Assembly (NCBI GenBank): GCA_015179025.1
Contig: WHUX01000003.1
Span: forward strand, 248,001 to 312,000
Reading direction: 5' to 3'
DNA length: 64,000 nucleotides
Origin: Terfezia claveryi
Taxonomy: Eukaryota; Ascomycota; Pezizomycetes; Pezizales; Pezizaceae
Shown here: piece by piece, positions 8,341-17,603 of the stretch
How positions within the stretch are numbered: the first letter of the stretch is position 1
Layout: each line of letters opens with the position of its first letter
The notes under the pieces: model-generated
Told to the model about the DNA's origin: nothing
Database searches by the model: none
Seen by the model: only the letters and a program-made list of their open reading frames with translations
Translations under genes and position numbers: made by a program

Positions 8341-8608
8341 TGAGCTAGGTTAGCTACGCGTGCCCATATGAGAGGTCTGGCAATGCTCTCACCAAAATCG
8401 CAGTTCATGCGTATCGTTGACTTGTGTTGTGGATGAAAATCCCAATGCCTTTGAGACTTGAGAGGCGTACATTGTGAGCCAGGGGCAGCTGCGTATTGAC
8501 TATTGGGCGAGGCACACAAGGAAACTAGGGGTGCGCTAGTCTACCGACAACCGCGCTTGGCAGCCGGCTCGGGGATGGCAGCTTAAACTGGCAATAACCT
8601 GCTAGTTA

Positions 8609-8890
8609 TGTGAATAGGTAAGCAGAGTGAGCCGTGAGTCCAGTAAAGGAATATTCGAATATCAATATGTGAAGCTGTGTGAACAGTACAGAGTTGAAGA
8701 GATTTGTACTACAGTAAGCTGTGAATTCATAGAGTTTCTAGCTAAGCTATCTATCAAGTAGGAAATGAACAAAATATATATATTTGTATCGACGTACGTC
8801 TAAAGGACAGATATGTAGAGCACCCCATATATACTTAATGTTGTAGAGGTTGTGGTATGGATGGAATGACATGTGACACGGCATTCTACA
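8609..8890 (-). repeat. Degenerate copia-type LTR (copy 2, solo)
   Basis: Matches the LTRs at 212-471 and 17604-17907: TGAATAGGTAAGC near the left end, GCCGTGAGTCCAG, a TATATATATT block, then GGAATGACATG and GGCATTCTACA at the right end. No pol on either side and no convincing 5-bp duplication. Confidence 0.6.
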
Positions 8891-9032
8891 GCTAACGGTG
8901 CGCTATGCCTGTGCAGTGAATAGTCATATTTGGCTGTACCTTACGCCAACCTCCCAAGGCCTCTGTCTGTCTTTGCGTAGTCGTGAGGGCGACGGAACTC
9001 CTCCATTCGCAGCCATGGTATATGTCTGGCGT
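8891..9032. other. Short unassigned spacer
   Basis: No feature recognised. Confidence 0.3.
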
Positions 9033-9218
9033 TCATGCATTGGCCTCAGGATATATAGGAATTGATGCATTCGCGGCTTTAGAATTCAGATTGCTAGCCT
9101 TATTTCTCTTTCTGTTGAATGCAGATAATACAAGGTCTGGATGCTGATTCAGGAACGTAGCAATCCAATTCTTTCGTAGAACTTGAGTCGAGTTCTCAGG
9201 TTCATCTCGCAATCTCAT
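9033..9218 (-). pseudogene. pogo-like transposase fragment (CENP-B-type DNA-binding region)
   Basis: The minus-strand frame contains STQVLRKNWIATFLNQHPDLV followed by AFNRKRNKASNL. In pogo/Fot-type transposases the second DNA-binding helix block has the pattern (V/L)xKNWxxxFLxRHPxL followed by a basic SRxxDxQR-like stretch, which this resembles. Only about 60 codons remain and no DDE domain is adjacent. The family call rests on that one motif. Confidence 0.45.
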
Positions 9219-9244
9219 AAATCATGCACAATCTATGGTGGAAA

Positions 9245-9879
9245 GCCTTGTTAATTCAGGGGGGATAAGATCATACAGAGACTTAGAGAAGGCGGAGTCG
9301 AAGAACAGACCATCGAGTCTGTTGGTCTATTCGCCGGTTGTTATGACCCGGAAGCTTCCAGATTGGCTGGAACGGTGTTCAGTGCGGGTCGGGAACAGGG
9401 GAGTCCTCTTTCCCCAATTATTTAGTTAATCTACATCGCCAGCAACCTGAAAAAAGCGAACTCCTCTATTAGTCGGAAACTGGAGGTGCCAACAGTTGAA
9501 AGAGTCACGAGATCTAACGGCACCACCACCCCTCACCGATTCCAAGTTCCAACCACCATTCATCCAAATATACAACTACGTAGACGCAATAGGTTTGTCG
9601 AGGTAGTCAACACAGCCATGAAAGTGTCCATACCCGGATAAGGAAAGCATGGTCCACTTCCACGACACGAAACCCACAGCATGCACCACTCTAGGGATAT
9701 ACATCAAATCCAACCTCTCCTGGAGCGAACATATCAAGCGCAGAACGTACAAAGCGGCATCCCTTCTCCAGGTCATGGCCAGGTTAGGGAACTCCAATGG
9801 AGGCATGAGCCCTAAGGCCTTGAGAGCTCTGTATACGGGGGCCTTCCGGGCGATCTTCAGCTGGGGAGCAGAATCGTTC
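9245..9879 (+). pseudogene. LINE copy C, 5' part: reverse transcriptase to thumb
   Basis: Read through frame changes it gives RLREGGVEEQTIES, then the RT block QGSPLSPII(stop)LIYIASNLKKANSS. Next, at 9649, comes HDTKPTACTTLGIYIKSN, then SKAASLLQVMARLGNSNGGMSPKALRALYTG, up to FSWGAESF. The same succession occurs in copies D and E, so this is a related Tad-like LINE of a different subfamily. It is interrupted at 9879, where copy D begins, and its reading resumes at 17049. Stops and frameshifts make it inactive. Confidence 0.75.
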
Positions 9880-11489
9880 GCTTTTAACAATGTCAATACT
9901 CGAAGACTTCTTCAAATCCTAAAGGAAGCAAACATCTCGGACAGGCTCATCAGTTTCATTAACCGTTTCCTACAAGCACGCCACTTCCCCATTATCTGGG
10001 ATGGCTCTATCAAAGGTCAAGGACATATGGATCAAGGAGCACCTCAAGGCAGCCCCCTCTCCCCGGTTCTTTGGCTAATATACATAGCCCATACCCTCAA
10101 CAAGGCAACCAGCAGCCTAGAGAAAGACAACCAACGGACCCCCAGAACACTACGTCCCAGGACAAATAGTCATGGCGCAAGACAGAGCTTGGGCACTTCA
10201 ATTCAGCTATTCTCATATGTGGATGATGTCAACCCCCTAATCATCAGCAACCTAGACTCCAGAGGTCACCGGCTCCTAGTTCAAAGGGTCAACTCAACCC
10301 TGGAAGAAATGGCATGGGAAGACAAACTTCAATGGGACCCAGACAAGGAAACACAGCTAGATTTTCACTCCAAAGGGAAAATAAAGCACTGCACAACATT
10401 AGGCATCACTGTCAGCAGCAATTTCTCTTGGAAGTCCCACATCGAACAACGTACAGCAAAGGCAGCTCGGATGCTCTCAGTCCTCACCAGCCTAGGTAAT
10501 TCACATGGTGGTATGAGTCTGAAAGCCCTAAGGGCTTTATATACAGGCAGCATACGCAGCATCTTCACCTGGGGGATGGAACTCTTCAACGGTCCATCCC
10601 AGCTTCTGGAACCGATGCGACATTTAGAATACTTAGCCCTATGAAAAATCACAGGGGGATACCATGGCAGCAGCCACCAGACACTAGGGTTCATTGCTAA
10701 CATAGAACCTCTAGAGAGCAAGCTAGCAGACATGCAACGATGTTGGGCAGCAAGAGCTATCAGGACAGGAGACCAGGCAATCAGATCCTACATAGAAAAG
10801 AACCCTTCATGGCAGATCTGCAACAATCTACACCTAGCAAGGACAGTGATCTCAGAAGCATTCTTTTCAATTGGGGACGACCTTGAGGACATATCCTGGG
10901 GCAATAGAGACAACACAACCCCCTTCCCAATCATCTACGAAGAAATCCTCGACCCTAAATCCGAGAGCTCCAAGGTGTTAGGTATCTGGGCAGCTAAGAT
11001 AGGCACAATTCTAGATGAAGGCTGGCATGTATGCTTCACAGATGGTACTGGACGCGGAAATGAGATAGCCAGTGGAGTCTACAGTGAGGACAGAACAGGA
11101 GGTCAGCCGGCAAACTATGGGGGCTTCCTAGGAAACCAGTCTACAGTAGCAGTTGGTGAACTATACACCATGCTTCTTGCACTACAAAAGGAAGACTCTG
11201 ATATGCTCGCCATTCTATCAGACTCCCAAGCGGCAGTCCAGGCAGTCCGTAACTTAAGCCTAGGCTCACCCCCACGGTCACATATAGAAGGAGAAATCAA
11301 ATCTATGTTAATCGATAATCCCCACAGGGACCTCCGGATATCATAGATCAGAGGACACATCGGGATCCATGGCAACGAGAGAGCAGACCACAATGCCAGT
11401 TTCGAATCACACCTAGGCATACTGACAGGCAAGGCTAATATTGCAACAGAAGGAGGCCTACGAGCAGCCTCTAAAAATATGCGGAGAAC
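9880..11489 (+). pseudogene. LINE copy D pol: RT, connection, RNase H (5' part)
   Basis: Begins VNTRRLLQILKEANISDRL and proceeds to QGAPQGSPLSPVLWLIYIA (RT) and FSYVDDVNPL, the catalytic YxDD at about 10215. It passes a TGA at 10642-10644 where other copies have Trp (YLALWKITGG in full form). At about 11030 RNase H begins: FTDGTGRG with its first Asp, AVGELYTMLL with Glu, and AILSDSQAA with the second Asp; a stop then replaces Trp before IRGHIGI. Both stops are G-to-A changes at Trp codons. The product would copy LINE RNA at the target site. Confidence 0.8.
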
Positions 11490-11502
11490 GACATGCACTA
11501 GG

Positions 11503-12084
11503 CAGCAGAGGAGTCCTCTGTCTTACAAATCCGAAAGGCCTTAAGTAAGACCTCCTCGGGCTCCACTTCAGGTCCAGACCTTATCTCCTACCACCTAATT
11601 AAACTCATTCAACATACACACCTGGGAACAGCCCTCCTTAATGACTTAGCAGTAGTAACAGAAGGCCGAATCACCCCCCCCACCTCATGGAGGAATCTCA
11701 ATATGGTGATGATCCCCAAGCTAGGAAAAGACCACTCACAAGTCAAAGGTTGGAGACCAATCGTTCTTTCTAATACAGTGGGCAAACTACCAGAGAAAGT
11801 TACAGCCAACAAGCTCCAGAACCTAGTACAGTTGTTTCACCCCCTACAATACGGTTCTCGGAAGAGAAGGTCAGCAATGGACGCAATGATGCTAACAGTC
11901 TCGACAGCGGAAAAGGCGATTCAGGAGGGGAAAAAGGCAACACTCATCGGAAAGGATATAGTCTCAGCGTTTAATAGCATCAACACTCAAAGGCTCCTAG
12001 ACATCCTTGAGAAGGCAAAGGTGGAGGAAAGTTTAATCAAGTTCATAGACCAGTTCCTACGTCCTCACCAATTCCCGATCATAT
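11503..12084 (+). pseudogene. LINE copy E pol, RT N-terminal half
   Basis: Encodes TSSGSTSGPDLISYHL, then WRNLNMVMIPKLGKD, VKGWRPIVLSNTVGKL, GSRKRRSAMDAM and GKDIVSAFNSINTQRLL. These are the ordered motifs of LINE RTs: ...PGPDxI, W..a.v..ipK.gk, ..yRPI.L, and kaFD-like, where the usual Asp is Asn (AFNS), as also seen in related elements. It is cut at 12084 by the hAT-like element. Confidence 0.8.
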
Positions 12085-12730
12085 CAGTATTTTGATCGGG
12101 CCGGCCAGTCCGGCCGTCAAGCAGGCCCAGGCCGGCCTGGACCGGCTTGAACTCAGCCGCGGACTGGCCTGAATTGTCAGGCCGGCATGCATACCCACAA
12201 GAGCAGGTAGTAGATGGACTGGGCGGACTGGGCCAGACTGGGCGGACTGGGCCGGACTGGGCGGACTGGGCCAGACTGGGCGGACTGGGCCAGACTGGGC
12301 GGACTGGGCCGGACTGGGCGGACTGGGCCAGACTGGGCGGACTGGGCCGGACTGGGCGGACTGGGCCAGACTGGGCGGACTGGGCGGACTGGGCGGACTG
12401 GGCCAGACTGGGCGGACTGGGCCAGACTGGGCCGGACTGGGCGGACTGGGCCAGACTGGGCCGGACTGGGCGGACTGGGCCGGACTGGGCAGACTGGGCG
12501 GACTGATCGGACTGATCGGACTGATCGGACTGGTCGGACTGATCGGACTGGTCGGACTGGTCGGACTGATCGGACTGGTCGGACTGGTCGGACTGGTCGG
12601 ACTGGTTGGACTGCAGTCCATGAGATAGCCCGCCGCGGCCGGCCCAGGCTGTTTCAGACCAGCACGGACCTCGGCCCTCAGTCCAGGCCTCCGGCGGCCT
12701 GCAGGCTGGCCTGGCCGGTTGGTGACACTG
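12085..12730. mobile_element. hAT-like MITE inserted in LINE copy E
   Basis: A 646-bp insert flanked by the exact 8-bp duplication GATCATAT (12077-12084 and 12731-12738). Its ends are CAGTATTTTGATCGGGCC on the left and ...GGTTGGTGACACTG on the right, i.e. CAGTGTCACCAACC when inverted. Eight-base duplications and CAGT/CAGG-type ends are the established hAT hallmarks. The terminal similarity is short (CAGTRT, then GGCCRGSCCAG-like blocks). The interior is GC-rich, non-coding and dominated by a minisatellite. LINE homology resumes immediately after the second duplication. Confidence 0.75.
12216..12611. repeat. 9-10-bp GGACTGGGC minisatellite inside the MITE
   Basis: Roughly 40 units. The first two thirds alternate GGACTGGGC with CAGACTGGGC or CGGACTGGGC; the last third switches to GGACTGATC and GGACTGGTC. 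The long open frames on both strands (SDQSDQ, DWADWARLGG) are simply translations of this array. Confidence 0.9.
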
Positions 12731-12738
12731 GATCATAT

Positions 12739-13861
12739 GGGATAGTGTAATAAGGGTTCAGGGACGAATGGACCAAGGAGCCCCCTAAGGCAGCCCCCTC
12801 TCTCCAGTACTTTGACTCATTTACATAGCCCATACCCTCAAGCAGGCAACGAACATACTGGCAATAGATGACCAGAATCCATCGAGGATCATTCTAAGAA
12901 CAAGAAAGACATACCCACCTAAACCAGTTACCTCAGTTTAGTTCTTCTCCTATGTTGACGATATTAACCCACTAATCATCAGCAACCTCAACCTCAAGAG
13001 CCATCACCGCTTAGTTCAAAGAGTTAATACAACACTTAACAAAGTGGCTTGGAAAAACAAGCTAAAGTGGGATCCTTCTAAAGAGTCTTGTCTAGACTTC
13101 CAACCCCAAGGAAAGGTCAAATCCTGTACTATCCTAGGTATTACCGTTACGAGCAACTTTTCTTGGAAGCCATACATTAAGTCTCGAACAGTCAAAGCGG
13201 CTCGAATGCTTACAGTACTTACAGGGCTAGGCAACAGCAATGGTGGCATGAGCCCAAGGGCTTTGAGGACACTCTATACATCATGTATTCGCAATATCTT
13301 TGTTTGGGGAGGGGAACTTCTTGACCTACCCAGCACACAACAGCTCCTAGAACCCATGAAACGACTAGAATACCAGGCCCTCTGGAAAATCACAGGAGGA
13401 TACCACGGCAGCAACTACCAGACTCTAGGACTCATAGCCAATATAGAACCCCTAGAGAGTAAACTAGTCGACATGCAACGATGCTGGGCAGTAAGAGCTA
13501 TCAGGATGGGGGACAAGGCAATCAGATCTTACTTGGAAAAGGACGCGTCATGGCAGTTCTACAACAACCCCCACCTAGCAAGGATAGCGATCTCTGAAGC
13601 ATTTTTCTCGATTGGGGCCAACAGTGATGACATATCTTGGGGTGACAGAAACAACATAACCCCCTTCCCAATCATCTACGAAGAAATACTTGACCCAAAG
13701 TCTGAGAGCTCCAAAGTATTAGGTCTCTGGGCAGCTAAGATAGGCTCAATCTTGGACCAAGGCTGGTGTATTTGTTTCACCGATGGCACCGGATGTATGA
13801 ACGAGATAGCTAGCGGAGTCTACAGTGAGGACAGGACAGGAGGCTACAAAGCAGACTATGG
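12739..13861 (+). pseudogene. LINE copy E pol, RT C-terminal half to start of RNase H
   Basis: Resumes with the block GSPLSPVL(stop)LIYIAHTL, then FFSYVDDINPLIISNL (catalytic YVDD at about 12950). Next are CTILGITVTSNFSWK, RLEYQALWKITGGYHGSN, MQRCWAVRAIRMGDKA, FPIIYEEILDPKSESSK and the first RNase H strand CFTDGTG. It is interrupted at 13861 by copy F; the rest continues at 15341. Stops replace Gln (CAA to TAA) and Trp (TGG to TGA), both transitions. Confidence 0.8.
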
Positions 13862-13885
13862 CCACTACAGGACAAAATAGAGGAT

Positions 13886-14980
13886 ATGAAGCGCTGCTGG
13901 GCAGCAAGAGCAGTCAGAACAGGCGACCGACAGGTAAAAGCCTACATCGAAAAGGACACCTCATGGCACGCCAGCAACGACCTCCACCAAATAAGAACAC
14001 CTATCTCAGAAGCCTTCTTCCTAAATGGTGCACGAAAAGAAGAGCTCTCATGGGGGGACAGGGAGGACACAACACCCTTTCCACTAATCTATAAGGAAAT
14101 CACGGACCCCAAGTCAGAGCGATCCAAGCACTTAAGTTACTGGGCAGCGGGAATAGGACACATCCAGGAAGAAGGATGGAGAGTCTGCTACACGGATGGC
14201 ACAGGTCGGAAAGGAGTGGTGGCAAGCGGAGTTTACAGTGAAGACCGGACAGGAGGCTCCCCCAAAGACTACGGAGGCTACCTGGGGGACCAGGCCACAG
14301 TGGCAGACGGCGAATTATTCGCAATGCAATTGGCCCTACTCAATGAGTGTTCAGACATGTTGGCGATCCTCTCAGACTCTCAGGCAGCGATCCAAGCAAT
14401 CCGCAACATGAGTTTAGGCTCTCCCCCCAGATCCGGCATCGAGAAGGAAATCAAGACCCTCCTGTCCACCAACCCACATAGGGACCTCCAAATATCGTGG
14501 GTCAGGGGTCACCTAGGCATCCCAGGCAACGAAAAGGCGGACCGGATCGCAAGCTTTCAGTCTCACTTAGGGGAGTTCACAAGCCAAGGACACACAGTAA
14601 CAGAAGGAGGCATCCGCGCAGCCTCCAAAGCTACACGGAAGGAAGCGAGGACCAAAGCCGGATATGGCATAAGAAGAGCAGAATGGAATCGACATGCTCT
14701 CTCAGCCTACACATGGATGCGAACGAACAGAGGTCCGCAAAAGAGCTGGTTACATCACATCGGCAAAGCGGAATCACCAGAGTGCGCATGCGGTCACCCC
14801 ACCGAGACAGGGGAGCACGTTGTCTTCCAATGTCCACGCTTCGACCGACCCCGCAGAATCCTTTTAGGGGAGAAGAGCAGCTGGGAAGAGCTTGACAAAC
14901 CGGAGTGGAGAAAAGAGGGGGAAGAGACATTTGAGGCCACAGAGGCCTTCTTCGGGTTGCTATTCCGAGAGTTCACTTAG
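13886..14980 (+). CDS. LINE copy F: truncated pol ORF with RNase H and Cys/His tail
   Basis: The 364-codon frame opens MKRCWAARAVRTGD, an internal Met created by truncation. RNase H H-type residues are all visible: Asp in CYTDGTGRK (about residue 105), Glu in DGELFAMQL, Asp in AILSDSQAA, and His/Asp in VRGHLGIPGNEKADRIA. This enzyme would remove RNA from the RNA-DNA hybrid during integration. The C-terminus has CACGHPTETGEHVVFQCPRF, a C-x-C-x8-H-x4-C zinc-finger-like tail found in fungal Tad-type LINEs. There is no promoter of its own. Whether it is translated is unknown. Confidence 0.75.
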   Translation: MKRCWAARAVRTGDRQVKAYIEKDTSWHASNDLHQIRTPISEAFFLNGARKEELSWGDREDTTPFPLIYKEITDPKSERSKHLSYWAAGIGHIQEEGWRVCYTDGTGRKGVVASGVYSEDRTGGSPKDYGGYLGDQATVADGELFAMQLALLNECSDMLAILSDSQAAIQAIRNMSLGSPPRSGIEKEIKTLLSTNPHRDLQISWVRGHLGIPGNEKADRIASFQSHLGEFTSQGHTVTEGGIRAASKATRKEARTKAGYGIRRAEWNRHALSAYTWMRTNRGPQKSWLHHIGKAESPECACGHPTETGEHVVFQCPRFDRPRRILLGEKSSWEELDKPEWRKEGEETFEATEAFFGLLFREFT

Positions 14981-15245
14981 GAGAAACGTTCTTCCAGGGT
15001 TTATATACGAGTTTCCCTTTTTCTTAGTCCACAATTCCAGGTTATTATTTACGAATCCCTTTATCCACAAGTTAGTCATTTTAGTTCATCCTTTTTCCGC
15101 GAGTCCTTCAGTTCTTTGAGTTGAGGCGAGGCCCAGTCAGGCCTCCGGGTCATCGGCCAGTCCGTTCATGACAGCACAGGGCGTTCCTTCATCCATGTAC
15201 CTAGTTTGCGCAGGGTTGGCAGATTAACTTGCCTCTCCCTTGAAT

Positions 15246-15290
15246 CCACCGGGTTTCCGCGTGGCTCCTCATAGCCCCCCTAACGGGGCT
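15246..15290 (+). other. Copy F 3'-UTR paired hairpins
   Basis: First hairpin at 15246-15264 (CCACCGG/CCGCGTGG, one bulge). Second at 15273-15290: AGCCCC, loop CCTAAC, GGGGCT. The second stem uses A-T where copies D and E have G-C, so pairing is kept by a double change. Both lie shortly before the A tail. Confidence 0.65.
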
Positions 15291-15340
15291 GCATAGGAGG
15301 ATCTAAGTATTTTTTTTTAAAAAAAAAAGGCAGACTATGG

Positions 15341-16043
15341 GGTTTTTTTAGGGAATCAAGCTACAGTAGCAGATGGCGAACTGCATGCTATGCTTCTAGC
15401 TCTACAAAAAGAGGACTCGGACATGCTCACCATTCTATCAGACTTCCAAGCAGCAGTTCAGACAGTCCGAAACCTGAGTCTAGGCTCCCCCCCGATCACA
15501 CATAGAAGAAGAAATTAAGGCTGCGTTAATCGACAATCCACACAGAGACCTCCGGTTATCGTGGGTCAGAGGGCACATCGGTATACACGGCAACGAAAGA
15601 GCAGACCACAATGCTAGCATCAATTCATACCTAGGCACATTCACAGGCAAGAGGAAAATTGTGACAGAAGGAGGCATACGAGCAACCTCTAAAGCCATGC
15701 GGAAGACGACACGCACGAGAGCAGGCTACGGCACAAGAAGAGTGGAATGGGATCGACACGCCTTATCAGCATATACATGGTTACGAACGAACTGAGGCCC
15801 ACAGAAAAGCTGGCTACACCATGTTAAGAAGGCAGAAACACCAGAATGCATATGCGGCCACCCATCAGAAACAGGGGACCACATCACGTTCGCTTGCCCA
15901 CGTTTCGGTCGCATCAGAAACTTGCTTCTAGGCGGAAAAGGCAGCTGGGAGGAGCTCGACAAGCCAGAGTGGAGACAAGAGGGAGAGGAGACATTTGAGG
16001 CCACCGAGGCCTTTTTCAAGCTCTTATACTATGAGCTCACTTA
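15341..16043 (+). pseudogene. LINE copy E pol, 3' part: RNase H and Cys/His tail
   Basis: Continues copy E after copy F: ATVADGELHAMLLAL, then LTILSDFQAA, WVRGHIGIHGNERADHNA, WLHHVKKAETPECICGHPSETGDHITFACPRF and FFKLLYYELT followed by a stop at 16042. One frame change near 15490 and a TGA for Arg at about 15796 break it. Confidence 0.75.
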
Positions 16044-16323
16044 ATTCTTGAGGAGTCGGGGGTTTAGGTTTAGTTCTTATCATTTACGAGTCCCCTTTGT
16101 TAGCGATTTCATAAGTCACCCCAGTTCATTTTCTTCTCACTAGTCCTTCAGTTCGTCAACCTGGGATCGAGGCACAGTCAGGCCCAAGGGCTATCGGCTA
16201 GTCCGTTCATGACAGCACGGTGCCTCCTCTCTTCTCTTCTCGTTTATTTCCAGACAGTCCAGCCAGCTCATCTTTGTATTTAATTAGCGCGGGTCGGGCA
16301 GATTAACTTGCCCATCCTTCAAT

Positions 16324-16369
16324 CCACCCGGGTTTCCGGGTGGCTCCTCATGGCCCCCCTAACGGGGCC
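16324..16369 (+). other. Copy E 3'-UTR paired hairpins
   Basis: Hairpin one at 16324-16343: CCACCCGG, loop GTTT, CCGGGTGG (perfect 8-bp stem). Hairpin two at 16352-16369: GGCCCC, loop CCTAAC, GGGGCC. Then GTAGTAACTAG and the A tail. Confidence 0.75.
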
Positions 16370-16420
16370 GCACAGGTAGTAACTAGTTTTTTAAAAAAAA
16401 AAAAAAAGACATGCACTAGG

Positions 16421-16744
16421 GCGAGCTATGGCACAAGAAGAGTGGAATGGGACCGACATGCCCTCTCAGCATACACCTGGTTACGCACGAACCGAGGCCC
16501 ACAGAAAAGCTGGCTCCATCACGTCAAGAAAGCAGAATCACCAGAATGCATATGCTGCCACCCATCAGAGACAGGAGACCACATCACGTTCGCCTGCCCA
16601 CGTTTTGGTCGCATCAGAAATTCGCTCCTGGGCGGGAAGGGCAGTTGGGATGAGCTCGACAAGCCAGAGTGTCGAAAAGAGGGGGAAGAGACATATGAGG
16701 CCACCAAGGCATTTTTCAAGCTCTTGTATAATGAGCTTACCTAG
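16421..16744 (+). pseudogene. LINE copy D pol, 3' end: Cys/His tail
   Basis: Continues copy D after copy E: YGTRRVEWDRHALSAYTW, then WLHHVKKAESPECICCHPSETGDHITFACPRF, ending LLYNELT and TAG at 16742. Here the second Cys-Gly pair reads CICCH. The open frame runs to its natural stop, but it is separated from its RT by the nested insertions. Confidence 0.75.
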
Positions 16745-16950
16745 TTCTATCTATCATTTATTCCTCAGTCCTTCATTTTACAGTCTCCGTTCTCAATCTC
16801 TGGTTGTACAGTATTAGGTTAATACGAGTTCCTTAGTCCGTCATTTCACAGTCTCCGTTCGCAGTCTCTGGTTGTTTCATGTTATTATGATTTCCTTATT
16901 TGTATGTAGTCCGCGCGGGTTTGGCAGATTAACTTGTCTTATCCTTCAAT

Positions 16951-16996
16951 CCACCCAGGCTTCTGGGCGGCTCCTCATGGCCCCCCTAACGGGGCC
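16951..16996 (+). other. Copy D 3'-UTR paired hairpins
   Basis: Hairpin one at 16951-16970 (CCACCCAG, loop GCTT, CTGGGCGG): G-C in copy E is A-T here, a compensated change, with one A-C mismatch. Hairpin two at 16979-16996 is GGCCCC, loop CCTAAC, GGGGCC. Then AGGTAGTAACTAG and an 18-base A tail. Confidence 0.75.
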
Positions 16997-17048
16997 GCAT
17001 AGGTAGTAACTAGTTTTAAAAAAAAAAAAAAAAAAAGCAGAATCGTTC

Positions 17049-17249
17049 AACAGACCAGAATCATGCAAATCGCTGGGATCCCTGAGGCGACTAGAGAATA
17101 AGGTGTTGAGAAAGATTCCTGTTGGATACCCTAGGAGTTAGCCACAAAAAATGGGCGGGATCGCCAATCTAGAGCCATTACAGGACAAATTAGACCGCCT
17201 ATTGAGATCTGGGCGACAAGATGTGTCCGCACTGGGGGGGACAAGGAGA
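17049..17249 (+). pseudogene. LINE copy C, 3' part
   Basis: Resumes copy C directly after the duplication: NRPESCKSLGSLRRLENKVLRK, then MGGIANLEPLQDKLDRL. These correspond to the LEPMKRLEYQALWKI and IANIEPLESKLVDM segments of copies D and E. It is cut at about 17249 by the pogo-like terminus. Confidence 0.7.
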
Positions 17250-17385
17250 TACAGTGAACTCGCGTTATAAGCAATCCACGATATAAGAAACCTCGCGTTA
17301 TAAGCAACTATTCTCCGGTCCCGACAGAATTTGTATAGGGAAATAAGAAACTCGGTTTATAGGCAAGTTTCTTATTTAGATACAT
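17250..17385 (+). mobile_element. pogo-like transposon left terminus
   Basis: TA is followed by CAGTGAACTCGCGTTATAAG, with a second CTCGCGTTATAAGCAA repeat 33 bases on and related ATAAGAAACTCGGTTTATAGG. CAGTGRAC...CGTTATAA ends with repeated CGTTATAA blocks are characteristic of fungal pogo/Tigger-like elements, which insert at TA. The right terminus is not seen, because the element is truncated by the copia LTR at 17604. Confidence 0.65.
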
Positions 17386-17589
17386 ATGTATGAGCCTATT
17401 TCACTTCAGGATTCTGATTCTGGTCCGGAAGGTATACAAGATGTACCTATTATTTCCTATCAAGTTGCACTTGAAGGGCTTGAAGCCCTACGTCTTTTTC
17501 GTCTTCAAAATCCTCATGTCAATTCACAGCGAAGAGAGAAGGTGGAGGCTGTTCTATATCGAGAAAAGCGGGATATTGAGACTCTATAA
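17386..17589 (+). pseudogene. pogo-like transposase C-terminal remnant
   Basis: The 67-codon frame ends QVALEGLEALRLFRLQNPHVNSQRREKVEAV. A segment of the form ALxALxxLxLFxLQ near the C-terminus is common in pogo/Tigger-type transposases of fungi. It follows the left terminus after only about 135 bases, so the DNA-binding and DDE domains have been deleted. The match is by pattern memory and moderate in strength. Confidence 0.5.
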
Positions 17590-17603
17590 GGCATGGCTCG
17601 GTA

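Larger units (their letters stand above)
13862..15329 (+). mobile_element. LINE copy F (level-3 insertion into copy E)
   Basis: Flanked by the 11-bp direct repeat GCAGACTATGG at 13851-13861 and 15330-15340, with an A tail at 15319-15328. It is 5'-truncated, keeping only the region from before RNase H to the 3' end (1468 bp). As the innermost LINE it should be the youngest, and its reading frame is the only one without stops. Confidence 0.85.
11503..16407 (+). mobile_element. LINE copy E (level-2 insertion into copy D)
   Basis: Flanked by the 13-bp direct repeat GACATGCACTAGG at 11490-11502 and 16408-16420, with a 15-base A tail ending at 16407. Copy E itself is 11503-12084, 12739-13861 and 15341-16407 (about 2.8 kb). 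It starts further 5' than D, in the RT fingers. Copy D's reading continues on both sides. Confidence 0.85.
9880..17035 (+). mobile_element. LINE copy D (level-1 insertion into copy C)
   Basis: Flanked by the 13-bp direct repeat AGCAGAATCGTTC at 9867-9879 and 17036-17048; the first A of the right copy could be tail. The 3' end is a poly-A tract at about 17018-17035. Copy D itself is 9880-11502 plus 16421-17035 (about 2.24 kb), 5'-truncated within the RT as target-primed reverse transcription commonly leaves. Everything between is copy E and what it contains. The flanking copy C reads continuously across the duplication, which confirms the border. Confidence 0.85.

Noticed and set aside
12065..12750. 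Long open frames (SDQSDQ, PTSPTSP, DWADWARLGG) on both strands
   Set aside because: All are translations of the 9-bp GGACTGGGC minisatellite inside the hAT-like MITE, which lacks stops by composition.
15319..17036. Poly-A-separated LINE ends interpreted as a tandem head-to-tail LINE array
   Set aside because: The 11-13 bp duplications and continuous host readings on both sides show nested insertions instead.
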